A stretch of DNA of 64,000 nt from JAITVM01 sp031551135 (GTDB lineage: Bacteria > Bacillota > Clostridia > Lachnospirales > JAITVM01): assembly GCA_031551135.1 (NCBI GenBank), contig JAVBOA010000002.1:62001-126000 (forward strand), given 5' to 3'. The position numbers and the translations under genes were made by a program. The notes beneath the pieces were generated by a model. It was not told the origin of the DNA. It saw nothing but the letters and a program-made list of their open reading frames with translations, and made no database searches. Positions 15,979 through 24,829 of this stretch are shown one piece after another; position 1 is the stretch's first letter, and each line of letters begins with the position of its first letter.

Positions 15979-18348
15979 TTATTTAATCAATTCCAAACTA
16001 TTATAAATTTCATCCAAATTTTCATTTCCGAAAAGCATTATTTCCATTCCGGTAAATTCTGCTGTGCTCGGAGTTTCGAATGAATAATATGCGTCAAAAC
16101 ATTCAAATTCCTTGATTTTCTTAACTAAATAAATCGAATATTGAGTATCATTTTCGGCATATTTTTCTATGGAATACGCTCTGTCAAAAATATCGCTTTT
16201 TATTACGCTGATATTTTCTTCCGGTTCCGGAAAATCGGAAGAAATAGCAACTTCCTTTGTTTCAGTATTGTTTTTATCTTCTTTTTCATCAGAAAGCTTG
16301 AATTCTTGATCATGCATCGAATAAAAATTCCGCTCGTCATTTATCAAATGCATTCTATATGAGAAAGAATCATTCGAGCCTTCTTCAAAAACAATAATTT
16401 CTTTGATATTCGATTTATAATCGCCTTTGATTTTGTAAATATTCAAAAATAAATCTTTTTTGATTTCAAGTCTTTGCAGAGGTTTTTTATAATCGACGTT
16501 TTCGTTTGTCAAACAATATTCAATAGAAGCTTCATTAAATTTCAGCTTAGTTGGAAAATAAATTCCGTTGTTCGATAATTTTAAAGCATCTAAAAATTCT
16601 GCTTTGGATTTAAAATTTACTCTTTTAGAAAGGCAATTCTCATAATTTACATCAAGCACGTCTCCTTTTTTATTTGTCCAAAGAAATACTTCGTCATCTT
16701 TGATTTTATCCAAATAATCTCTGCCGTTTAAAATATTTGTATATCCGACTCTAATATCTCTCACTGCCACCTTTTCCAAGTATTCATTTTGATAAATAAT
16801 TATTCCGCCCATATTTAAATCAACAACAAACAAATACTTTTCTTCATCTGAAAAATCAAATCTAATTTCCGTCAATTTGTAGTTCGGCGATTTTTGTGCT
16901 GTAATATCGGATATGCTTATATTCGCTTTGCTAATTTTCTGCTCAAATGTATAATTTCCAAATAAAATATTTTCTAATTTATTCGAAGAAATACCATAAG
17001 TTTTCAGAAAGTTTGAAGCCTTATCCAGAGCTTCTTCAATGGATATCGGGTTGCTATTCTCAATATATCCTGAGCCGCCGCCGTTACGATATTCATAAAA
17101 TCGTAGTTCATCTGCTCTGATTTCAATGCTTATCCCAAGTCCGGTTCCGTTTTTCTCCATCCAAAAAAAATTATCAGTATATGGACTCTCAATATCAGCA
17201 TTAACTTTATTAATAATTTCAGCCGGTAATAAGTTTTCGGTTTCCAAATTCGTCAAAAATGAATTCCATTTTGAATTTTCTCTTACAATCTTTGCTTGCT
17301 TATATATATCTTCGTAATCATCACTGCCGACCAAGCTTGCAAGAATTGTCAAAGACGAAGCCAATACAATCAAAACAAAAGACAGGATAAATATTAAGGC
17401 AGATTTATTTTTATATTTCATAATAGAAAAAAGCCTCCCTTTTAAAGATTTCTTTTCTTCGCACATCATATTAAAACCGACATTTCTGTATATACTGTTA
17501 TTTGCCGCAATTTTTATCAATGTCTCTCCGTATAATTGCTTGTCCTCCGCTTTCATAGATTTAACAACGGATTCATCACAGCTAAGTTCGCAAAACCGGT
17601 TTAATTCCTTGCGCAGTAAATAAATAATCGGATTAAAAAAATGAATCGAAACAGCAAAAGTCATTAGCCATTTCAGTAGGATATCTTTTTGCCGGAAATG
17701 ATTAAGCTCGTGCAAAAGAATATTTTTAAGTTCACTTTTTTTAAAATCTTCGCATGGAATAATTATTTTTGGAAAAATAAATCCGATTAGCATCGGCGAA
17801 TCAATGAATGAGCTTTCAAATATTTTCACATTGGATTTAATATGCATTTCATTTTTAGCTGATTTAAACGACTCCGCTAATTCTTCATTTGGGTATTGCA
17901 ATGTTTTATTAAGTTCTTTACAGAATTTCGAATATGATAAAATATGCTTTAAAAAGATTGACAACGATATTATCGGGAATAAATATAATAAATTTTGAAT
18001 TCTAAATTTTGAATTTCTTGAATAATCGTTATTTGATGTATCCGGAGTTTCATTTACAGCAAATTCTTTTTCTTGAGGATTTTCGGCCGAAAAAGAATCA
18101 ATTACATTAATTGGATTTTTAAAAGTTCTGTTTATTTCCGCAGGATATTTTATTAGCGGCAAATCGTTGCTTATTGAAATATTAATCGGAAAAATGAAAA
18201 TAAAGCGAAGCATTATTACAATCAAAAGTATATATTGAGATTTTTTCGAAATCTTATCCGTTATGAAAAATTTGATGGTCATAAATAGGATAAATAGTAT
18301 AGAGCCATAAATCGAGAATAAAAATAAATATTTCACATAATCATCCAT
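15979..18348 (-). CDS. BlaR1/MecR1-like M56 metallopeptidase sensor with atypical extracellular domain
   Basis: A 789-aa membrane protein. The N-terminal part (1-350) has four or five membrane helices and a zinc protease motif HELNH near 212. The second half of the core (CELSCDESVVKSM, YGETLIKIA) matches the BlaR1/MecR1 family, which cleaves its partner repressor when its outer domain senses a ligand. A last helix near 318-340 leads to about 440 extracellular residues. These lack the penicillin-binding transpeptidase fold motifs (no SxxK / KTG set) and instead look PepSY- or DUF4367-like (EALDKASNFLKTYG; end GMEIMLFGNENLDEIYNSLE). The ligand is therefore probably not a beta-lactam. It starts 1 nt after the BlaI-like repressor gene, so the two are co-translated. 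Confidence 0.85.
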   Translation of the reverse strand: MDDYVKYLFLFSIYGSILFILFMTIKFFITDKISKKSQYILLIVIMLRFIFIFPINISISNDLPLIKYPAEINRTFKNPINVIDSFSAENPQEKEFAVNETPDTSNNDYSRNSKFRIQNLLYLFPIISLSIFLKHILSYSKFCKELNKTLQYPNEELAESFKSAKNEMHIKSNVKIFESSFIDSPMLIGFIFPKIIIPCEDFKKSELKNILLHELNHFRQKDILLKWLMTFAVSIHFFNPIIYLLRKELNRFCELSCDESVVKSMKAEDKQLYGETLIKIAANNSIYRNVGFNMMCEEKKSLKGRLFSIMKYKNKSALIFILSFVLIVLASSLTILASLVGSDDYEDIYKQAKIVRENSKWNSFLTNLETENLLPAEIINKVNADIESPYTDNFFWMEKNGTGLGISIEIRADELRFYEYRNGGGSGYIENSNPISIEEALDKASNFLKTYGISSNKLENILFGNYTFEQKISKANISISDITAQKSPNYKLTEIRFDFSDEEKYLFVVDLNMGGIIIYQNEYLEKVAVRDIRVGYTNILNGRDYLDKIKDDEVFLWTNKKGDVLDVNYENCLSKRVNFKSKAEFLDALKLSNNGIYFPTKLKFNEASIEYCLTNENVDYKKPLQRLEIKKDLFLNIYKIKGDYKSNIKEIIVFEEGSNDSFSYRMHLINDERNFYSMHDQEFKLSDEKEDKNNTETKEVAISSDFPEPEENISVIKSDIFDRAYSIEKYAENDTQYSIYLVKKIKEFECFDAYYSFETPSTAEFTGMEIMLFGNENLDEIYNSLELIK

Positions 18349-18349
18349 A

Positions 18350-18724
18350 TTAATCCTCTACCTTAAACATATTTTCCAATTCTTTGATGTCTTCCTTTGT
18401 CAGTTTATTTTTGCTGACAAGCGAAGCAACCATATTTTTTACATCGCCGTTGTAGAGTTTATCAATCATTTTTTGCGTACTAAACTCATTGTATTCCTCT
18501 AAAGAAATAACAGGCGTGTAATAAAAAACTTCCTTTTTTTCGATTTTCAAAGCTCCTTTTTTATGCAGCCGCGATACCAGAGTTTTTATTGTCGACGAAT
18601 CCCAAGCTGTTTTTTTCGAAATTTCATCTTTAATTTCAGAAATATTAAGCGCACGCTTTTCATGCCAAAGAATTTTTAATATCTCCAATTCTGCGTCCGA
18701 GATTTTATTAATTATATTTTCCAA
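18350..18724 (-). CDS. BlaI/MecI/CopY-family transcriptional repressor
   Basis: A 124-aa winged-helix repressor. Residues 1-75 hold the DNA-binding domain (ISDAELEILKILWHEKRALN, WDSSTIKTLVSRLHKKGAL). The C-terminal helices (about 80-124) dimerise and carry the region cleaved by the partner protease in this family. SD GGAGGTGG precedes the start at 18724. Two operator-like TACA-N2-TGTA sites lie in its own promoter, so it represses its own operon. Its only partner gene here is the BlaR1-like sensor; no beta-lactamase is adjacent. Confidence 0.92.
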   Translation of the reverse strand: MENIINKISDAELEILKILWHEKRALNISEIKDEISKKTAWDSSTIKTLVSRLHKKGALKIEKKEVFYYTPVISLEEYNEFSTQKMIDKLYNGDVKNMVASLVSKNKLTKEDIKELENMFKVED

Positions 18725-18740
18725 AATTCCACCTCCAATT

Positions 18741-18750
18741 TACAATTGTA
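18741..18750. promoter_or_regulatory. BlaI-type operator, proximal
   Basis: TACAATTGTA is a perfect palindrome of the TACA/TGTA type bound by BlaI/MecI dimers. It lies in the leader between promoter and start codon, 27 bp from the second site. Confidence 0.75.
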
Positions 18751-18763
18751 ACCTCATGTTTTT

Positions 18764-18792
18764 AGTTTACAACTGTAACCCCAATTTGTCAA
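18764..18792 (-). promoter_or_regulatory. blaI-blaR1 promoter overlapping distal operator
   Basis: On the minus strand: TTGACA (18787-18792), 17 bp, TAAACT (18764-18769). The operator TACAACTGTA (18768-18777) overlaps the -10 box and spacer, so repressor binding would occlude RNA polymerase. Confidence 0.8.
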
Positions 18793-18919
18793 CTGATTTT
18801 TTATTTTAAAAAAATAATTCATCTATGGCATTTATCAAATGAATAATAAGTCCGATTCTGATTAATTCTTGCTATTTGAATAAATTAAAACACCATGATA
18901 ACATTGTTTAGTACGATTT

Positions 18920-19032
18920 ATACTACTTTCAATATTAAGGATAGAAAAAAATATTTCATTTCGCGCCAGAAGCATTGCGCGAAACGCTCAGCTGTGAAAA
19001 ATTTTTTCTACTTAACTAAATGAAAGTAGTAT
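18920..19032 (-). repeat. Family A palindromic repeat, long form
   Basis: ATACTACTTTCAATATTAAG at the left and AAATGAAAGTAGTAT at the right. Both arms carry the same C/G substitution relative to the consensus (ACTACTTTC answered by GAAAGTAGT), a matched change. It borders the ABC permease relic. Confidence 0.88.
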
Positions 19033-19034
19033 TA

Positions 19035-19211
19035 ATTGATACGATGTCCTGTGTCATGGATATTGACCAAAATTACAAATTTGCGGCAATATCTATGGGC
19101 GCATCAACATTGCAAATTTTTAGGGATGTTATTATACCGGGCGCAATGCCGAATTTTTTGGCTGGATGCCGGTATCGAATCAAATCAGCGACAGCTGCGG
19201 ACTTGCTTTAA
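19035..19211 (+). pseudogene. Relic of an ABC transporter permease (SsuC/TauC type)
   Basis: The frame contains AAISMGASTLQIFRDVIIPG followed by AMPNFLAGCRYRI. This is the EAA-loop signature of nitrate/sulfonate/taurine-type permeases, where normal proteins are about 250 aa. Only about 40 recognisable residues survive, with no signal for the rest. It is enclosed by two family A repeats (18920-19032 and 19339-19451). A further open stretch to 19363 has no recognisable family and runs into the second repeat. It is probably the residue of a transporter once linked to the LysR/activase genes next door. Confidence 0.7.
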
Positions 19212-19220
19212 CGATAAAAA

Positions 19221-19260
19221 AACCGGACAAAAAAGAAATCAGTGATTTTTTTGTCCGGTT
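19221..19260. terminator. Perfect 14-bp hairpin, terminator-like
   Basis: AACCGGACAAAAAA (19221-19234) and TTTTTTGTCCGGTT (19247-19260) are exact complements around a 12-nt loop. It probably ended the vanished transporter operon. Confidence 0.5.
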
Positions 19261-19338
19261 GGATGTTTCTTCAGGTCTATATGAAATGCAAATGGTTCTT
19301 GATGAAAACGGAGTCCATAGTATTGCAAAAGCCGAATT

Positions 19339-19451
19339 ATACTATTTTCATTATAAAGGATAGAAAAAAATATTTCATTTCGCGCTTGAAGCATGCGCGA
19401 AACGCCCCGCTGTGAAAGATTTTTTTCTAATTATCAAAATGAAAATAGTAT
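19339..19451 (-). repeat. Family A palindromic repeat, long form
   Basis: ATACTATTTTCATTATAAAG at the left, AAATGAAAATAGTAT at the right, with an inner TTTCGCGC/GCGCGAAA stem. It flanks the relic region on the right. Confidence 0.9.
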
Positions 19452-19480
19452 TACTAATGCAAAAAGTACTGTAATATTTA

Positions 19481-20386
19481 TTATATGTTATTTTGAAAGC
19501 TGTTTATTAGAAATTTTCTGAAAGTTTCCGCCAAAGGGGTAAGAGGTATATATCTATGTGTGACAATATAAAAATATCGATTTAACATTTCATTTTCAAT
19601 GTCAAAAGATAAAATTTCTCCCCTTTCAATTTTATCCAAAACCGCAATTTTTGAGACAATCCCAATGCCAGCACCATGCTTCACCGCCTGCGCAACACTT
19701 TCCGTATTTTGCAGCTGCAAGGAAATTTTTATTTCATGCGGTTTGATTCCCATGCTGTCTAAAAAAGAGAAGCTCTGTTTTTGTGTGCCGGAGTCGGATT
19801 CTCGTATTACAAAAAACGAGCTTTTCAACATTTCAATTGTCATTTTTCCGTTCAAGGCCCGATATTCCGGTGTATTAGGGGTTATAATTGTCAGCTTATC
19901 GGGGCAAAATGCTTCGAAATTGCAATTCGCATTTAAATTATTATATCCTGTTATACCAATTTCCACTTCCATATTTTCAACCAATTTTGAGACTTTTCCG
20001 CTGTCATTGTCAATAATCGAAATTTTTATTTTTGGATATGCCCTAATAAATTCCGGCAGAATTTTTGGCAGTATATAAGATGATGGCACAGTTGAAGCGG
20101 ATAAAATAAGATTTCCGCTTAAATTTCCCTTGTATTGCGTCACTGCGCCCTCTGCGCATTCCCGTAGCCTTAAAATTTGCAGAGCGTATCTATAGAATAT
20201 CTCTCCGGCCTCCGAAGCAAAAACGCCCTTTGGGGTTCTGATAATTAGCTGACAACCCAATTCATCTTCAAGCGAATTAATATGAACACTGATTGTTGAT
20301 TGAGAAAGAAACATTTCTTCTGCCGCTTTCGTAAAGCTGCCGTTTTTGATAACACATACAAGTGCCTCAATTTGTTTGAAGTGCAA
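19481..20386 (-). CDS. LysR-family transcriptional regulator (CysL-like)
   Basis: A 301-aa activator/repressor. The N-terminal winged HTH (1-60) reads IKNGSFTKAAEEMFLSQSTI. Residues 90-300 form the periplasmic-binding-like effector domain (LILSASTVPSSYILPKILPE, with IRESDSGT, a serine/threonine-rich ligand loop). This set of blocks resembles CysL/CysB-type regulators of sulfur or selenium metabolism. It starts with TTG at 20386. It lies downstream of the activase gene on the same strand with a 33-nt gap, and next to the sulfonate-type permease relic. It may have regulated that locus. Confidence 0.85.
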   Translation of the reverse strand: MHFKQIEALVCVIKNGSFTKAAEEMFLSQSTISVHINSLEDELGCQLIIRTPKGVFASEAGEIFYRYALQILRLRECAEGAVTQYKGNLSGNLILSASTVPSSYILPKILPEFIRAYPKIKISIIDNDSGKVSKLVENMEVEIGITGYNNLNANCNFEAFCPDKLTIITPNTPEYRALNGKMTIEMLKSSFFVIRESDSGTQKQSFSFLDSMGIKPHEIKISLQLQNTESVAQAVKHGAGIGIVSKIAVLDKIERGEILSFDIENEMLNRYFYIVTHRYIPLTPLAETFRKFLINSFQNNI

Positions 20387-20419
20387 CGGATATCACGTCC
20401 TTGTGTTTATTATTATGAG

Positions 20420-21193
20420 TTATGTAACGGGTTTATCATCAATTGTTTTCGCAATGACAGCCGCACCGATTGCGCCCGCATATCTTCCAAAACTGCAAGA
20501 TTTTACATCCTGCCCGATTTCTGCGGATAACAGACGCAGAATTTCGCCGCTTTGACTCAGTCCGCCTGTCAGATAGCAATTTTCTGCTATTCCGTGACGG
20601 CTTGCAAGGCTTTCAACCTTTGATACAACCGATTTCAAAATACCAGCCGCAATGTTCTCCCGCGGTTCGCCTTTTCCGATAAACCCGATAATTTCCGATT
20701 CCGCAAAAACGGTACACATTGAATTTATTTTAACCGCATCGCCTTTTAGAGAAAGCTCGCAAAGTTCTTTTATAGAAAGCCCCAAGCGGTTAGCCATGAT
20801 TTCGATAAATTTTCCCGTACCTGCAGAACATTTGTCATTCATCAAAAAATCATTCACCTTGCCGTTTTTTAGGGTTATTATTTTTGTATCCTGACCGCCG
20901 ATATCTATGATTGTTGCATTATCTTCATAAAGGTATTGCCCGCCAATTCCATGACAAGTAATCTCGGATACTACTTTATCGGCATACGGCACCGAAATCC
21001 TGCCGTAGCCTGTTGCGACTACTTTGTCTCTGGAAAAGTCTATCCCTAATTTAATCAGTTCGTCCTTTATATTTTCAGAAGTTTCCTTGCAATTCCAGCC
21101 GGTCGGAAGAGTGTAGTTATGTAAAATACTTATTTCGTCCATTATAACAGCTTTCGAAGCTGTTGACCCAATATCAATTCCAACATAATTCAT
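20420..21193 (-). CDS. 2-hydroxyacyl-CoA dehydratase activator / BadF-BcrA-type ATPase
   Basis: A 257-aa ASKHA-fold ATPase that uses ATP hydrolysis to drive one electron from a 4Fe-4S cluster, held between two subunits, into a dehydratase or double-cubane reductase. Motifs: YVGIDIGSTASKAVIMD (phosphate-1), IDIGGQDTK (phosphate-2), and two conserved cysteines in NDKCSAGTGKF and NSMCTVFAESE that hold the dimer cluster. The adenosine motif TGGLSQS follows. The ATG at 21193 is favoured, with AGGTG 6 nt upstream. Its partner enzyme should be encoded beside it, but only a C-terminal scrap remains (21199-21396). It may now serve a partner elsewhere or be on the way to loss. Confidence 0.9.
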   Translation of the reverse strand: MNYVGIDIGSTASKAVIMDEISILHNYTLPTGWNCKETSENIKDELIKLGIDFSRDKVVATGYGRISVPYADKVVSEITCHGIGGQYLYEDNATIIDIGGQDTKIITLKNGKVNDFLMNDKCSAGTGKFIEIMANRLGLSIKELCELSLKGDAVKINSMCTVFAESEIIGFIGKGEPRENIAAGILKSVVSKVESLASRHGIAENCYLTGGLSQSGEILRLLSAEIGQDVKSCSFGRYAGAIGAAVIAKTIDDKPVT

Positions 21194-21198
21194 AATTT

Positions 21199-21396
21199 TC
21201 ACCTATACTGACGAACGTCTAGATTTTCACATCCGTTCCGCGCGGTTAGGTAGGTTGGGAGGAACGGATGTGAGCTTTGTTTTCGTTCGTCAGTGTATTG
21301 TATAAGCTCTAAAAACGCACTAATTCTTGTGTTGATTTGTTCAGTGTCCGAAGGCGGATAATCCGTTTCTATAGCAAGATATTTTTTGTTCTTCAT
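21199..21396 (-). pseudogene. C-terminal remnant of a 2-hydroxyacyl-CoA dehydratase / double-cubane protein fused to a repeat
   Basis: A 65-codon frame with a strong ribosome site (GAGGAGG, 6 nt before the ATG at 21396). Residues 6-35 (YLAIETDYPPSDTEQINTRI, then SAFLELI) match the extreme C-terminus of HgdB/DCCP-type dehydratases, which are about 380-430 aa. After MKNKK the frame jumps straight to this tail. That suggests an internal in-frame deletion keeping start and end. The last 30 codons are read through a family C repeat. The dehydratase cannot be functional. Whether the 65-aa product is made is unknown. Confidence 0.65.
21207..21294. repeat. Family C palindromic repeat, copy 1
   Basis: Ends ACTGACGAACG and CGTTCGTCAGT are inverted. 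Inside, CACATCCGTTCC is answered by GGAACGGATGTG. A second copy of the same layout lies at 54676-54761. Confidence 0.8.
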
Positions 21397-21538
21397 CAAA
21401 ATCCTCCTCAAATATGCAATACTCTAATGATATATCAAAAAAGATGCTCTTTAAAGTTGTATTGATAATTTGAATAGACAACGGTAAGCCGATTAATATA
21501 GGCTATAACAAATTTAAAAATGCGGCCGGTTAATCCCA

Positions 21539-21562
21539 AGAAATCAAGAAAAATCGAGCCGC
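21539..21562. repeat. Solo right end of family B repeat
   Basis: AGAAATCAAGAAAAATCGAG followed by CCGC matches the right terminus of family B; no left end is visible close by. It follows the FGGY kinase-activase gap. Confidence 0.4.
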
Positions 21563-21593
21563 TTTCCTATATATTTAGTAATGATAAGAAATA

Positions 21594-23192
21594 TTATTTC
21601 AGATTTTCAATCGCCGCTTTTTCGATAGCAAGACCGGCAACGTATCTTTCCATAAAAGCATTGAAACCCTTAATATCTTCGGGGTCAGGCTGAATAACAG
21701 AAGATTCCATTCCGGCAAAAACTTTTTTATCCAAATAGTTTTCGAGGGTTTCGTTTTCTTCTTTTTGCAGCATATACGCCGCCAAAAGCGCAATACCCCA
21801 AGCGCCGCCTTCTGCCGCAGATTCCATAACCGCTACAGGAACATTTAACGCTCCTGCCATTAATTTTTGACCGACGGTTTTTGTTTTAAACAAGCCGCCG
21901 TGTCCCAAAAGCTGCTTGAGTTTTACGTTTTCCTTTTCGGTCAAAATATCCATACCGAGTCTTATCGTTCCCATTGTAGAAAATAATAGCGTACGCATAA
22001 AATCCGCCAATGAAAAATCGCTGTCCGGAGTTCTTACAAAAAGCGGACGACCACCGCCGGTTTCGGTTATCGGCTCACCGGAATAATAGTTATAGCTCAA
22101 TAAACCACCGCCGCCGCTTTCTCCTTCCAAAGCCTTATTATAAAGCGTCTTGTATAATTCAGTTTTATCAACTTTTACGCCCATAGCTTCAATTGCTTCG
22201 CCGAATAATTTCACCCAAGCATCCAAATCAGATGTACAGCTGTTGCTATGCACCATAGCGACAGGTTTTCCAGACGGCGTTGTTACCATATCTATTTCGG
22301 GATAAACTTTTGATAAATCTTTTTCGAGTACAATCATTGCAAAAACAGAAGTTCCGGCAGAAATATTTCCCTTTTGCTCCGCTACAGAATTTGTCGCAAC
22401 CATTCCCGTTCCTGCGTCTCCTTCCGGCGGACAAAGCGGCACTCCTGCCTGCAAAATTCCGCTTTTATCCAAAAGTCTTGCGCCTGCTTCAGTTAATTTT
22501 CCGGCTTCATCACCTGCATTTAAAACCTTAGGCAAAATATCTTCCAATTCCCAGTGCAGATTTTTTTCTTCAATCAATGAATTAAATTTTCGAACCATAT
22601 TTTCATTAAAATTATTTATTGTGCTGTCAATCGGAAACATTCCGGAAGCCTCGCCAAGACCGATAACATTTTGCCCCGTGAGCTTTAAATGTACATAAGA
22701 CGATAAAGTTGTCAGTAAAGCTATATCTTTTATATGTTTTTCATCATTCAAAACCGCTTGATAAACATGCGCAATACTCCATCTTTGCGGAATGTTAAAT
22801 TCTAATTCTTTTGAGAGGATTTCGGCGGATTTTTCTGTAATCGTATTGCGCCATGTTCTGAACGGTACCAATTGATTCCCGTCTTTATCAAATACCAGAT
22901 AACCGTGCATCATCGCAGATATACCGATAGCCCCTATTTTAACTAAATCCGTGCCGTATTTATTTTTCACATCAGCGGAAAGATTCGCATATGCATCCTG
23001 CAAACCTTTCCAAACATCTTCAAGGCTGTATGTCCATATTCCGTCTATTAATTTATTTTCCCAGTCATGCGTGCCGGCTGCCAGCGGTTCATGATTCTGA
23101 TCAATCAAAACCGCTTTGATACGAGTAGAACCCAATTCAATACCAAGTATTGTTTTGCCGTCAATAATTCTCTGTATTGCTTCTTTGTCCAT
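21594..23192 (-). CDS. FGGY-family carbohydrate kinase (xylulokinase/ribulokinase-like)
   Basis: A 532-aa sugar kinase that phosphorylates a pentulose or related sugar with ATP. N-terminal FGGY domain: LGIELGSTRIKAVLID (phosphate loop), ISAMMHGYLVFD and RTWRNTIT in the substrate region. C-terminal domain: GDAGTGMVATNSVA, SAGTSVFAM and GLFKTKTVGQKLMAGALNVP with AAEGGAWGIALLA, the FGGY nucleotide region. MHGYL in place of the usual QMHG sugar contact suggests a divergent subgroup, so xylulose versus ribulose cannot be decided. SD GGAGG precedes the ATG at 23192. It stands alone, 110 bp from the ABC permease gene end. Confidence 0.85.
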   Translation of the reverse strand: MDKEAIQRIIDGKTILGIELGSTRIKAVLIDQNHEPLAAGTHDWENKLIDGIWTYSLEDVWKGLQDAYANLSADVKNKYGTDLVKIGAIGISAMMHGYLVFDKDGNQLVPFRTWRNTITEKSAEILSKELEFNIPQRWSIAHVYQAVLNDEKHIKDIALLTTLSSYVHLKLTGQNVIGLGEASGMFPIDSTINNFNENMVRKFNSLIEEKNLHWELEDILPKVLNAGDEAGKLTEAGARLLDKSGILQAGVPLCPPEGDAGTGMVATNSVAEQKGNISAGTSVFAMIVLEKDLSKVYPEIDMVTTPSGKPVAMVHSNSCTSDLDAWVKLFGEAIEAMGVKVDKTELYKTLYNKALEGESGGGGLLSYNYYSGEPITETGGGRPLFVRTPDSDFSLADFMRTLLFSTMGTIRLGMDILTEKENVKLKQLLGHGGLFKTKTVGQKLMAGALNVPVAVMESAAEGGAWGIALLAAYMLQKEENETLENYLDKKVFAGMESSVIQPDPEDIKGFNAFMERYVAGLAIEKAAIENLK

Positions 23193-23302
23193 ACCAAAAC
23201 CTCCATTTCAATAAATACATAAAATGCTTCAAAATATATCAATATTTTAACATAAAATATAAATTAATTACATCTTCACAAAGGATTTAAAAACGAATAA
23301 AT

Positions 23303-24829
23303 TTAATGTTCCGAAATATCTCTTTTCGAAAAAGATATTAACCCCAAAAAAACCAGAACGGCAGAAATTAGCGTTAGTACAAAAACAGCAAAAATCGAAA
23401 TATCCTGACCGGGATAAAAATAAGAAAAAGGAGAAATTTTATAAACATTCGCTCCGATAATTCCTAGTTCCCATAAAAATTCCAAAACCAAAAGAAATCC
23501 GTATAAAGTCCAAATAAGATTCTGCACAATCCGAGGCAAAAATCCATATAACAAAAAAGCCAAAGAGACCATGAAGAGAACCGGCGATATTCTAGAAATC
23601 ACTGTTAAAAAATCTCCGCTCGTTATGCCGAACGCCGCCAAAATTATTCCCGAACAAATAAAAATAATTATTATATGCGACAAAACGTATTTTTTTCGAG
23701 AAATTGCACGGGAAAGCAAAATTTCTGTCCGAAATTGATTTTCTTCTTCTTTGAGTTTTAAAACGGACATAATCGCATAAGTCACCAAAATCTGTGCCAA
23801 AATATAAGACAAAATCGATATAAAAGCGTTTCCGGCACCGCCTAATTTTTCGGATAATTGAGGAATAAAAGCTGTATTGTCCAGCATTTTATTAATCGAC
23901 GGCTTTAGCTGCCTAATTATCAAACCCATCATGGTATATGTTATCAGCCATACGAAAAACATATTTTTCTGCAAAAACCATGCCAATCCCTTTTCCGAAG
24001 CAAAAGATTTTTTTGCGGATAATCTGGAATCTGATTTAGAAAAAAGACCTGAATTTAAATCTCTTTTATTAAAACTATGAAATGTAAAAAATGTCAGAGC
24101 CGCAATTATAAGAATTGCAAAAATAAAAACCATAAATTTTTCGTCTGCATAAGGCCGAGCATATGCACAATATCCAAGCGGTGTAAGCAAGAGCAGAAAA
24201 TCATTTCCGACAGCATTCGCAATCATCTGAATAGCCATAAAACCTGCCAAAGCTCCAAAAGACAAACCGCGGCTTAACGCTGCGTTATCGGCGATTTGTG
24301 CAAATAAAGCGGCAATTGCGGCAAAAGTGAAGTTGCAAAACGCAACTGCGAATCCGGCAGTAAACGAACCTACAACCGGAAATCCCGAAAAAATAAATCC
24401 GAAAGCCATTGAAAAAGCTCCGGCTGTATTTATTATTCCCAGTTTTATAAAAACAGCGAGCAAAGGCGCAAGAATTCCAATAGATTTCGAGCGCATAATT
24501 TCTAATCTTCCTAAATCTTCATCTTTTCGAGTATGCGCGTTCACTAAAACGATATTCAAAATCGAAATGATTATAGCCGCCGAGGTTCTGACGCGCCAAA
24601 CCGAAGCCGCATCCATAGTATTTTTATCAATCGCGCCAAGCAATATATTTCCTTGATTTTCGGATATATATTTCAAAAGCTGTTCCTGCGTTTTCAAAAC
24701 AGCAATATTTGATACGGAAACCGCATACGCAAATAAAAACGGAAGCAGAATAATCAAAAAAGTCATAATTTTATTCTGCGAAAAATATAAAATCAAAAGT
24801 GATTTTGTTTTAGCGAAATTTTTATTCAT
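23303..24829 (-). CDS. ABC-2-type exporter permease
   Basis: A 508-aa integral membrane protein with about 12 hydrophobic segments in two repeats. It is similar in layout to the double-length ABC-2 permeases annotated as polyketide-antibiotic or multidrug exporters. The cytoplasmic segment GRLEIMRSKSIGILAP after the first helices, repeated in the second half as FRTEILLSRAISRKKYVLSH, is a family hallmark. The start at 24829 overlaps the stop of the ATPase gene by 8 nt (ATGAATAA). This indicates translational coupling and excludes the longer open frame. Substrate unknown. Confidence 0.85.
   Translation of the reverse strand: MNKNFAKTKSLLILYFSQNKIMTFLIILLPFLFAYAVSVSNIAVLKTQEQLLKYISENQGNILLGAIDKNTMDAASVWRVRTSAAIIISILNIVLVNAHTRKDEDLGRLEIMRSKSIGILAPLLAVFIKLGIINTAGAFSMAFGFIFSGFPVVGSFTAGFAVAFCNFTFAAIAALFAQIADNAALSRGLSFGALAGFMAIQMIANAVGNDFLLLLTPLGYCAYARPYADEKFMVFIFAILIIAALTFFTFHSFNKRDLNSGLFSKSDSRLSAKKSFASEKGLAWFLQKNMFFVWLITYTMMGLIIRQLKPSINKMLDNTAFIPQLSEKLGGAGNAFISILSYILAQILVTYAIMSVLKLKEEENQFRTEILLSRAISRKKYVLSHIIIIFICSGIILAAFGITSGDFLTVISRISPVLFMVSLAFLLYGFLPRIVQNLIWTLYGFLLVLEFLWELGIIGANVYKISPFSYFYPGQDISIFAVFVLTLISAVLVFLGLISFSKRDISEH

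Noticed and set aside
19166..19363. 65-aa frame after the permease relic
   Set aside because: No recognisable family, no ribosome site, contains a terminator-like hairpin, and ends in a family A repeat; treated as part of the decayed region.
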